From contig CAMWUI010000002.1 of the NCBI GenBank assembly GCA_947177395.1, positions 62,001 to 126,000 of the forward strand: a DNA stretch of 64,000 bases, given 5' to 3'. This DNA comes from an uncultured Paraprevotella sp. (GTDB lineage: Bacteria > Bacteroidota > Bacteroidia > Bacteroidales > Bacteroidaceae). Positions 18,423-26,111 of the stretch are shown here, piece by piece. Every line of letters starts with the position of its first letter. Within the stretch, counting starts at the first letter, position 1. A program made the position numbers and the translations under genes. The notes below the pieces were generated by a model. That model did not search any database, was not told where the DNA came from, and worked only from the letters and a program-made list of their open reading frames with translations.

Positions 18423-19400
18423 TTATGGTTTGTATTCCTTGCCGACGATGATGCGGTCGCCTGAGTCGTCCACTTCGAACAGATGGGGGACGCGATGGTA
18501 GTGTCTGCCTGTGTCCTTGTGGCTGTGTACGGACATCAGCAGTTTGCCGTCGAAAGTGCGGAACAGCATGCCGTGTCCAAAGTCGGGCAGGGTGACGGGA
18601 TCTTTTTCCTGTATCCACGGACCGTCCAATGTGCCACTTTCGGAGTAGGCCACTCCCTGCGTATAGACATTGTAAATCCAGCTGGTCCATATCATGCCTA
18701 GGCGTCCTGTCTGTGTGCGGAACAGGTAAGGTCCGTCTGTCACGCGGTTGGGCACGGTCTTTCCCTCTATATTTTCGCGGCTCCAGGGTGATTCGCTGGC
18801 CCGGAACAGCAGGCGGCTTTCGCCGGTGCTTCCGCTCAGATCCGGTTTCAGTTCTATTTTTTCTATGGTACCGTCCCAGTTTTGCAGCCATTCATGGCAA
18901 TACACCATATAGGGTTTTCCGTCTGTGTCCGTCCAAAAAGTCCCATCGAGTGTTAGTTTGTCGGCAGGGAGATAAACAGAATCCTGCATCGGGGTATAAG
19001 GTCCTTCTGCTTTGTCGCTTACCAACACGTGGCAGGCTCTTCGCTCCAGTTTGTTTCCTTTATACGAGCCGATGATTGTCTCGCGGTTCGTGAATGTTGC
19101 GAAATAATAGTATTTTCCTTTGTATTTGTGCAGTTCGGCCGCCCATATCATAGGATGTTTCCCCATCCAGGAAGCCGTGTCTGTCTGTGCCGCATCATAT
19201 GGTCCGTCCCAGAGCTTCAGGTTTGTGCTTTTCCACAGTTTTCCGCCGGTGCCGGTCATATAGTAAGTCATGGTAGCCGTGTCGGCCAGTATGCACGGGT
19301 CGCTCAGTACGATGGAATCCATAGGCACGTGCGTGCGTTGTGCGAAGACGGCGACGGACAGGAATATTGGCAGAAGCAGGGAATATATTCTGTTTGTCAT
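18423..19400 (-). CDS. Secreted GH43-family glycoside hydrolase
   Basis: A protein of about 325 residues with an N-terminal signal peptide (MTNRIYSLLLPIFLSVAVFAQ). A five-bladed beta-propeller of family 43 follows: LSDPCILADTATMTYYMTGT carries the expected catalytic-base aspartate, MIWAAELHKYKGKYYYFAT is a blade signature, and DGTFWTDTDGKPYMVY carries the pKa-modulating aspartate. GH43 enzymes act mostly on arabinans, xylans and galactans. An ATG four codons upstream (19412) is also possible; the chosen start gives the tidier signal peptide. It lies upstream of GH16 and downstream of lgt on the same strand. Confidence 0.85.
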   Translation of the reverse strand: MTNRIYSLLLPIFLSVAVFAQRTHVPMDSIVLSDPCILADTATMTYYMTGTGGKLWKSTNLKLWDGPYDAAQTDTASWMGKHPMIWAAELHKYKGKYYYFATFTNRETIIGSYKGNKLERRACHVLVSDKAEGPYTPMQDSVYLPADKLTLDGTFWTDTDGKPYMVYCHEWLQNWDGTIEKIELKPDLSGSTGESRLLFRASESPWSRENIEGKTVPNRVTDGPYLFRTQTGRLGMIWTSWIYNVYTQGVAYSESGTLDGPWIQEKDPVTLPDFGHGMLFRTFDGKLLMSVHSHKDTGRHYHRVPHLFEVDDSGDRIIVGKEYKP

Positions 19401-19454
19401 GGTGTATCTCATCCTGTGTTATTTAGTCTTTTTATTCATGCGGACAGAGCGTTT

Positions 19455-20291
19455 TTATTTTTGCTCTCCGAGTTTCTGACAATACTGTCCTCCCAGCATG
19501 CAGTAGATTCCCAAGGCGATGAATGGCAGGCTAAGAATCTGGCCCATGTCCAGCGGCAATCCTGCTTCAAAAGCCTCCTGTACCTCTTTGGTGTATTCGA
19601 TGAGGAAGCGAGCGGCAAAGATCGTGGTGAGACAGAAACCGAAATAGAATCCTGTGCCCACTTTTTCGCTTTTCCGGCGGTAGATGGCCAGTTCGATGAA
19701 AAAGAACACCAGATAGGCCAGCGCTTCGTATAGTTGTCCGGGATGGCGAGGCAGATTGTCCACACGGGCGAAGATGAAAGCCCAAGGAACGTCGGCCGGC
19801 CGGCCGATGATTTCGGAATTCATCAGGTTTCCCATGCGGATGAAAAAGGCACAGACAGGAGTGGCGATGGCGATATTGTCCAGTACGCGCAGAAGGTTCA
19901 CGCCTGTTTTGCGCACATACAGCCATAGGGCAATCATCAGTCCCAGTGTGCCTCCGTGGCTGGCCAGACCTTCATAGCCTGTGTATATCCATCCTTGGGG
20001 AGTCTGGCGCATGGGAAATAGCATTTCGACCGGATGGGAGAGGTAATAGGCCGGTTCGTAGAACAGGCAGTGTCCCAGACGGGCACCAGTCAATATGCCT
20101 ACGAAGCAATAGAGAAATAGGGGTTCGAACAATTCTTCCCGGATACCTTGGCGGCGATAGAGACGTTGTACAATCAGATAACCAGACAGCAGGCTGAGAC
20201 ACCAGCAGAGTGAGTACCAGCGGATGCCGAACCCTCCGATGTGGAATGCCTCGAGAGGCGGATTCCAGAAAATGTATTGCAGGCTTGTCAT
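19455..20291 (-). CDS. lgt: Prolipoprotein diacylglyceryl transferase Lgt
   Basis: A 278-residue inner-membrane enzyme that attaches diacylglycerol from phosphatidylglycerol to the lipobox cysteine of prolipoproteins. The Lgt signature IRMGNLMNSEIIGRPAD (residues about 150-166) includes the conserved Arg and Asn. Other hallmarks are the early RWYSLCWCLSLLSGY, LASHGGTLGLMIALWLY and the C-terminal FYFGFCLTTIFAARFLIEYTKE. About seven transmembrane segments are expected. The gene starts 3 bases after the ychF stop, so the two are very likely co-transcribed. Confidence 0.95.
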   Translation of the reverse strand: MTSLQYIFWNPPLEAFHIGGFGIRWYSLCWCLSLLSGYLIVQRLYRRQGIREELFEPLFLYCFVGILTGARLGHCLFYEPAYYLSHPVEMLFPMRQTPQGWIYTGYEGLASHGGTLGLMIALWLYVRKTGVNLLRVLDNIAIATPVCAFFIRMGNLMNSEIIGRPADVPWAFIFARVDNLPRHPGQLYEALAYLVFFFIELAIYRRKSEKVGTGFYFGFCLTTIFAARFLIEYTKEVQEAFEAGLPLDMGQILSLPFIALGIYCMLGGQYCQKLGEQK

Positions 20292-20294
20292 ATA

Positions 20295-21398
20295 CTATAC
20301 ATTAAAACGGAAGTGCATGATGTCGCCGTCCTGAACGATGTATTCCTTGCCTTCCACGCCCATTTTACCGGCTTCACGGACAGCGGCCTCGGAACCGTAT
20401 TGGATATAGTCGTCGTACTTGATGACCTCGGCGCGGATAAAGCCTTTTTCGAAGTCCGTATGGATGACGCCGGCACATTGCGGAGCTTTCCAGCCCTTGC
20501 GGAATGTCCATGCCTTTACCTCCATTTCGCCTGCGGTGATGAATGTCTGTAGGTTCAGCAGATGGTAGATGGCCTTGATCAGGCGGTCGCAGCCGGACTC
20601 TTTCAGTCCCAGATCTTCTAGAAACATTTGTTTCTCTTCATAGTTTTCCAGTTCTGCTATATCGGCTTCCGTCTGTGCCGATATGATGAGCACCTCGGCC
20701 TGTTCGTCTTTGATGGCTTCTTTCACGGCTTCCACATACGGATTACCGGCAGCGGCCGAGCGGTCGTCTACATTGCAGACATAAAGTACTGGTTTGGATG
20801 TCAGCAGGAAAAGGTTTTTGGCGGCAGCTATCTCATCTTCCGTTTCAAACATGACGGTACGGGCCGATTTGCCTTGTTCCAGCGCGTCCTTGTACTGCAT
20901 CAGTACGTCGTATTCGATTTTGGCCTGTTTGTCGCCTCCGACCTTGGCTACTTTTTCCACGCGCTTGATTCGGTTTTCTATTGTCTCGAGGTCTTTTAAC
21001 TGAAGTTCCGTATCGATGATTTCCTTATCGCGCACAGGGTCTACAGAACCGTCTACATGCACAATGTTGTCGTTGTCGAAACATCTCAATACATGAATGA
21101 TGGCATCCGTTTCGCGGATGTTCCCCAAAAACTGATTGCCCAATCCTTCGCCCTTGCTGGCGCCTTTTACCAGTCCGGCGATGTCCACGATGTCGCATGT
21201 AGCGGGCACGATACGTCCCGGATGTACCAGTTCGGCCAGTTTGTTCAGCCGTTCGTCGGGTACGGAAATCTGTCCCAGCTGTGCATCGATGGTACAGAAC
21301 GGGAAATTGGCTGCCTGTGCTTTGGCACTCGACAAACAATTGAAAAGTGTGGATTTTCCCACATTGGGAAGTCCCACGATACCTGCTTTTAAAGCCAT
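20295..21398 (-). CDS. ychF: Ribosome-binding ATPase YchF
   Basis: A 367-residue Obg-related P-loop ATPase that binds ribosomes and has been linked to stress responses. G1 is GLPNVGKSTLFNCL (residues 8-21) and G3 is DIAGLVKGASKGEGLGN. G4 lacks the usual NKxD and reads CNVDD, which accounts for the ATP preference of the family. A C-terminal TGS-like domain ends in GKEYIVQDGDIMHFRFNV, as is standard. A TAATTTTG -7 box lies at 21440-21447 and lgt follows directly. Confidence 0.96.
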   Translation of the reverse strand: MALKAGIVGLPNVGKSTLFNCLSSAKAQAANFPFCTIDAQLGQISVPDERLNKLAELVHPGRIVPATCDIVDIAGLVKGASKGEGLGNQFLGNIRETDAIIHVLRCFDNDNIVHVDGSVDPVRDKEIIDTELQLKDLETIENRIKRVEKVAKVGGDKQAKIEYDVLMQYKDALEQGKSARTVMFETEDEIAAAKNLFLLTSKPVLYVCNVDDRSAAAGNPYVEAVKEAIKDEQAEVLIISAQTEADIAELENYEEKQMFLEDLGLKESGCDRLIKAIYHLLNLQTFITAGEMEVKAWTFRKGWKAPQCAGVIHTDFEKGFIRAEVIKYDDYIQYGSEAAVREAGKMGVEGKEYIVQDGDIMHFRFNV

Positions 21399-21439
21399 AG
21401 TCTATCTGTGTTTTTATTGATTATCCAACTAATTGGCTA

Positions 21440-21447
21440 CAAAATTA
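21440..21447 (-). promoter_or_regulatory. -7 box for ychF-lgt
   Basis: On the minus strand this reads TAATTTTG, 41 bases upstream of the ychF ATG. It is divergent to the plus-strand box at 21532-21539. Confidence 0.45.
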
Positions 21448-21531
21448 AGAAAAAGGTAAGAATAGACCTACTCTTTATATTAAGGGATTATTTTTTGTGC
21501 CATAAAATTTATTTATAACGACTTTAAAACA

Positions 21532-21539
21532 TAACTTTG
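21532..21539 (+). promoter_or_regulatory. -7 box for the rhamnogalacturonan-lyase-like gene
   Basis: The sequence TAACTTTG matches TAnnTTTG, 29 bases upstream of the ATG at 21569. No -33 TTTG is found at canonical spacing. Confidence 0.5.
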
Positions 21540-21568
21540 CGAATAGATGTGAATGACAATTTTATACC

Positions 21569-24500
21569 ATGAAAAAAGCTGTAAGTATACTGTCGGCAGT
21601 ATTTCTGTCGCTGGTTCCGTGTGATTCTGTTGTAGCGCAGCGGCTGCAACAAAAGTTGGGAAGAGGTGTTGTTGCCGTACAAAACGGTTCGGACATGTTC
21701 GTGTCGTGGAGGCGTTTGGCACAGGAGGCGGAAAATGCCACATACAATGTCTATGTGAACGGGGCGAAGGTGAATTCGTCGCCGGTGAAGAATACGAATT
21801 ACAAAACGACTTTGTCGGTTGTGCCGGCAGGAAGCGAGGTGTCCGTTACGATTGTCCGCGACGGAGTGGAGTCGGAGCGGAGTATTCCGTTTCTGGTGAA
21901 GAGTTACGATACCCGCAATATATTCATGGATATCAGTTTTCAGGAATCCCCGCTGGATGCAGCGAAGTTCAACACATCTTATGTCTGGCCGGTAGACCTT
22001 GACGGCGACGGTGAGATGGACTATGTGGTGAACCGTATGAATCTGGACAACGCGCTCGATTGTTATGTGGAAGGGTATCTGCGCACTGGAGAACATCTTT
22101 GGACCGTAAGGATGGGACCGAACGAACTGATTTGTTCCGGACAGGACGATCAGATTCTGGCTTACGATATCGATTGCGACGGAAAAGGAGAAGTGGTGAT
22201 GCAGACCAGCGACGGGACACAGTTCTGGAATCCTGATACAAAGACATTCGGTTTGTATGTGAATGGTTCCGAAACCGGAGATACGGACGGAGACGGCATC
22301 ATCGATTATGAGACGCAGACCGTGCGTAACGCTCCGCGGTATATGACCGTTGTAGACGGTATGACCGGGCGTGAGAAGTGTTCCGTGGAACAGGTATATG
22401 CATCGGATTGTTATACGCGTACAAACCGGACCCAGCTGATGGGGGATGAATATAATAAGCATGTGGGGCACATGGGCGTATTTTATCATGACGGTGTTCA
22501 TCCGGCAGTGGTTATGGAGTATCACAGTCGGTTTACCGACGGTTCTCACCACTATTACAACGGTGCATGGGCTTTTGAGTTTGCCGGCGGAAAGGCGAAG
22601 AACTGGCATCAACTTTTTAATGAAAAGCCTGGAGGTCCGGCCTTTCATCAGATACGTATAGCCGACCCGGATGGTGACGGTAAAGACGAAATGGTTGTGG
22701 GAGGATACACGATGGACCACGACGGGAAGACCCTGTTCAATACGGGAATCGCCCATGGTGACCGCTTTCGCACCGCTGATATTGATCCGGAACGTCCCGG
22801 ATTGGAAACGTTTGCCATACAGCAGTATGCAGGAGATATGCTGGGACAAATTCTGTACGATGCTTCTAATGGAGAAACGATAAAGAAGTGGTTCTTGTCG
22901 GCAACCGGTGATGTGGGGCGTGGTGAATGTATGGATATAGATCCGGATCATTTGGGCTGGGAAATGTGGTCGACAATGGGCGGTGTGTATAGTGCCAAGG
23001 GAGACCTTATTCCAGGGCTGACTGCTCCTTATCCGACCGAAGGCATCTGGTGGGACGGTGATCTGGACAGAGAAATAGTCCAGACGAGCGACAGTCATTA
23101 TAATGTATACGTACAGGACTTTTTCAAAGGGCGTCTCATTGAAATGGCGAAACTTAGCGGTTATCGTTATCTGACGGTGTATGCTAAACGTGCCGCTTTT
23201 TGGGGCGATATTGTCGGCGACTGGCGCGAGGAGCTTATACTGCGTCACGTGGAAAACGGCGTATGTGTCGGAATCACCGGATTTACTACGGACTACAAGA
23301 CCGATATAGACTATATATATTGTCTTCAGGAAGATCCGGCATACCGTATGCAATGCACTACCAAAGGATATTATCAGAGTCCGGATCCCGGATTTTATCT
23401 GGGTTATGGTATGCCGCGTCCTCAGCTTCCTCCTTGTATGGTGACGGACCTAATATGGAAGGGAAAAGGTGAATGGAAAGAGGGTAGTACGAACTTTACG
23501 GATTATGGCCGTTCGTCGGATGTTGCTTATACTGACGGCCGGAGTGTGCTTATAGATCTTACCTCCGGTTCGGATATTACAGTCAACACCTCTCTCTCGC
23601 CGGGGGCTATCTATGCCATGCCGGTGAAGGGGCAATGCGTGCGGCTGGCAGGCAACGGTATGTTTGCGGGGACGATGGATTTATGGAAAAGCCAGCAGGG
23701 AACGCTTGTTGTGGATGTTCCGCTTGGGTATGAAGGGACCACTTATATTTCGGAAGGGGTATTGGAGGTCAATGCTGCCATAGAGAGTAAAGTTGATTTA
23801 AGGGCAAGAGGTACTTTGGCAGGAAACGCGACGGTCGGTGAAATAACCTTTGAAGGCGCATTGAATCATGAAGGGTGCCGCCTTGCTCCGGGGCACATGG
23901 CCGTGACGGATAAGAGCCGTATCGGTGTGATGGTTTTCCGTAAAGGACTGGCTGTTGTAAAACGCAGGGTGTTTATGGATATGGATATCGCTGTAAACGA
24001 GAAAGGTGGGATGGAAGCTGATTTGGTCAAAGTGACGGGAGATTTGCGTAACGACGGGAATATTATCTTCACTATCCGGACCAACGGGACTGTTCCAGCT
24101 TCCGGTAAGTTTCGGTTGATGGAATATACAGGAGACTTCAAAGGCAGTGTCGAAAATTTCTCCGTGAACGGTCTGAAAGGAGTTTCTTACCGCATCGTGA
24201 ACGAGGATAAGTCTATTTATCTTGTCATCAACGAACAGCGTCAGGCAGCGGTCGGTGTTAGATGGACGGGGGAAGTTGACGGAAATTGGAATTATCAGAC
24301 GGAAAACTTCAGTCTGAACAATGCTGCAACCGGTTTTGTGGCGAATGACGAAGTGGAATTTGCAGATGATGCCGTGCGTACGACCGTTTATGTGGATGAA
24401 CTTATGCCGGTAAAGAAAGTGGTGGTTGATAACACGAAAGAGGCTTATTCGTTCAGTGGAAACGGTGGTTTTAGCGGAAGTGGTTCTCTGTTGAAGACAG

Positions 24501-26062
24501 GCGGAGGAAACCTGCTCCTGAATGTGACCAAAAGCGACTATACCGGAGTTACGGAAATTCGTGGAGGCATAGTTACGGTAAAGGAACTTGCGGACGGAGG
24601 TATTCCGAGTTCTGTCGGTGCGGCCTCGGCCTCGGCCGACAATCTGAAAATAGGGAAAGCTACTCTTGTGATAGACAATACCAATACGGCTACCAATCGA
24701 GGAATCACTCTTACCGATACGGCTGCCATACAGGTGGCGGACGGAACCACTTCATTCAAGGGGCTGATAAAAGGGAAGGGTACTCTTTTGAAGAAAGGTG
24801 CCGGACAGCTTAATATTACGTATGGCGGAAGTAATACGTGGGAAGGTGGGACAGTCATAGAAGGCGGTACGCTTGCCATGGGGGCATGGAATACAACCTT
24901 TGGGCAGTCTGCCTCGAAAATAACGGCAAAAGGAGGAACAATCCGCATTTTCGATAACAATACATCTTCGGCTGTACCGGTGTTCAACAATGCGCTTGAA
25001 GTCGTTTCGGGAAAGACACTGACTTTCGTCGGAGGCAGCAGGTGTAAGATACAGGGTAAACTTCAGGGAGAGGGTACGTTGAAGATTTCTTTCCCTTATG
25101 TACGTGGAGATGTGTCGACGGATATGTCGGCATTTAAGGGAACTTATGAAGTGACTTCCGGACAACTGCGTCTTGTGAGTGCGACAACCGACTTGTCCCG
25201 GGCTGCTTTGAAGCTGGGTTCCGGGGTGTATGTGGCGCACTATAAGGAGCAGAGCGGTACGGAGCAGAACAAGATAACCAAAGTGGGAAGCCTTGTGAGT
25301 GATGCTGCGGACTGTACATTGTCTACCGGAACGTATAATGTCGGTTATCTGGGCGGTACTGATACTTTTGCCGGAAAGTTCAATGCCAGTGCTGTGCTCA
25401 ATAAATATGGAAACGGCATTTTGGTACTTACCGGTGAGAATCAAGGGAAAATGACTGTGTATGAGGGAGTGCTTTCTCTTTGCGGGGCATCTTCCGGCAG
25501 TGATGTCACGGTCAATAACGGTGGTGTGCTGATAGGAACGGGAAGTACGGCCTCTGTGACGGTGAACAAGGGTGGTATGGTCGGAGCCGGTAAGACATTG
25601 GATACTCCGACTATCGGCAAACTGAGTGTGACAGGCAACCTGAATGTGAAATCGGGTGGAGTAGTACGTACCCGTGTGCGCAAGTCTTCTTCTTTGCGTT
25701 GTGATGCACTGAAGGTAGGTGGTAAGGTGACGCTTGCTTCTCCTGTTTTCAGCATAGAACTTTTGAGCGGCAGTTTCTCGGAAGGTGATGTCTTGGCGGT
25801 TTTTGTCGCAGACGGCGGACTGAGTCTGACAGGAACGCCTGTATTTGAGCCTGCTGTGCCAGGTGCCGGATTGCAGTGGGATGCCTCTTCTTTGTCAACA
25901 GACGGTTGCATACGCGTGGTTGCGGATCCCGTAGGAATTAATGAAATCAGGGCTGCCAAACAGCGGAATAATGATGAGATTTTCGATCTGTCGGGGCGTA
26001 GGATGCGCGATACGGACAGAAACGGCGTGTATATTGTCAACGGAAAGAAGATCTTAAAATAA
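21569..26062 (+). CDS. PL11-like rhamnogalacturonan lyase fused to autotransporter-type repeats
   Basis: A 1497-residue exported protein with a signal peptide ending near AQRL. Residues about 24-635 match the family 11 polysaccharide lyase fold: an N-terminal fibronectin-like segment (MFVSWRRLAQEA...YNVYVNG), then an eight-bladed propeller with calcium-type motifs DLDGDGEMD, DIDCDGKGE, DTDGDGIID and DPDGDGKDE and VGHMGVFYHDGVHPAVVMEY. This predicts endo-cleavage of the pectin rhamnogalacturonan I backbone. Residues about 700-1430 carry autotransporter-associated beta-strand repeats (for example GTLLKKGAGQLNI...GGTVIEGGTLAMG), expected to form a beta-helix stalk. The tail FDLSGRR...GVYIVNGKKILK resembles other exported proteins here. 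The long repeat region makes it about twice the usual PL11 length. Confidence 0.85.
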   Translation: MKKAVSILSAVFLSLVPCDSVVAQRLQQKLGRGVVAVQNGSDMFVSWRRLAQEAENATYNVYVNGAKVNSSPVKNTNYKTTLSVVPAGSEVSVTIVRDGVESERSIPFLVKSYDTRNIFMDISFQESPLDAAKFNTSYVWPVDLDGDGEMDYVVNRMNLDNALDCYVEGYLRTGEHLWTVRMGPNELICSGQDDQILAYDIDCDGKGEVVMQTSDGTQFWNPDTKTFGLYVNGSETGDTDGDGIIDYETQTVRNAPRYMTVVDGMTGREKCSVEQVYASDCYTRTNRTQLMGDEYNKHVGHMGVFYHDGVHPAVVMEYHSRFTDGSHHYYNGAWAFEFAGGKAKNWHQLFNEKPGGPAFHQIRIADPDGDGKDEMVVGGYTMDHDGKTLFNTGIAHGDRFRTADIDPERPGLETFAIQQYAGDMLGQILYDASNGETIKKWFLSATGDVGRGECMDIDPDHLGWEMWSTMGGVYSAKGDLIPGLTAPYPTEGIWWDGDLDREIVQTSDSHYNVYVQDFFKGRLIEMAKLSGYRYLTVYAKRAAFWGDIVGDWREELILRHVENGVCVGITGFTTDYKTDIDYIYCLQEDPAYRMQCTTKGYYQSPDPGFYLGYGMPRPQLPPCMVTDLIWKGKGEWKEGSTNFTDYGRSSDVAYTDGRSVLIDLTSGSDITVNTSLSPGAIYAMPVKGQCVRLAGNGMFAGTMDLWKSQQGTLVVDVPLGYEGTTYISEGVLEVNAAIESKVDLRARGTLAGNATVGEITFEGALNHEGCRLAPGHMAVTDKSRIGVMVFRKGLAVVKRRVFMDMDIAVNEKGGMEADLVKVTGDLRNDGNIIFTIRTNGTVPASGKFRLMEYTGDFKGSVENFSVNGLKGVSYRIVNEDKSIYLVINEQRQAAVGVRWTGEVDGNWNYQTENFSLNNAATGFVANDEVEFADDAVRTTVYVDELMPVKKVVVDNTKEAYSFSGNGGFSGSGSLLKTGGGNLLLNVTKSDYTGVTEIRGGIVTVKELADGGIPSSVGAASASADNLKIGKATLVIDNTNTATNRGITLTDTAAIQVADGTTSFKGLIKGKGTLLKKGAGQLNITYGGSNTWEGGTVIEGGTLAMGAWNTTFGQSASKITAKGGTIRIFDNNTSSAVPVFNNALEVVSGKTLTFVGGSRCKIQGKLQGEGTLKISFPYVRGDVSTDMSAFKGTYEVTSGQLRLVSATTDLSRAALKLGSGVYVAHYKEQSGTEQNKITKVGSLVSDAADCTLSTGTYNVGYLGGTDTFAGKFNASAVLNKYGNGILVLTGENQGKMTVYEGVLSLCGASSGSDVTVNNGGVLIGTGSTASVTVNKGGMVGAGKTLDTPTIGKLSVTGNLNVKSGGVVRTRVRKSSSLRCDALKVGGKVTLASPVFSIELLSGSFSEGDVLAVFVADGGLSLTGTPVFEPAVPGAGLQWDASSLSTDGCIRVVADPVGINEIRAAKQRNNDEIFDLSGRRMRDTDRNGVYIVNGKKILK

Positions 26063-26078
26063 GAGTTCTGTAAGATAT

Positions 26079-26111
26079 GGCTGGTGGCACTTTCTCAATG
26101 TGCCTCCAGCC
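26079..26111. terminator. Convergent terminator-like hairpin at the 3' end of polA
   Basis: GGCTGGTGGCAC (26079-26090) pairs with GTGCCTCCAGCC (26100-26111) with one mismatch around a 9-base loop. It overlaps the polA stop codon and sits 16 bases after the stop of the plus-strand lyase gene, so it could serve either. There is no strong T-run. Confidence 0.45.

Noticed and set aside
17066..19400. Polysaccharide utilisation locus
   Set aside because: GH16 and GH43 are adjacent, but no susC/susD homologue, sensor or sulfatase is nearby, so only a two-gene enzyme pair is supported.
21524..23353. 609-codon minus-strand frame opposite the lyase gene
   Set aside because: It is antisense to a well-supported catalytic domain. 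The predicted protein is rich in His, Arg and Ile with no recognisable domain and no promoter.
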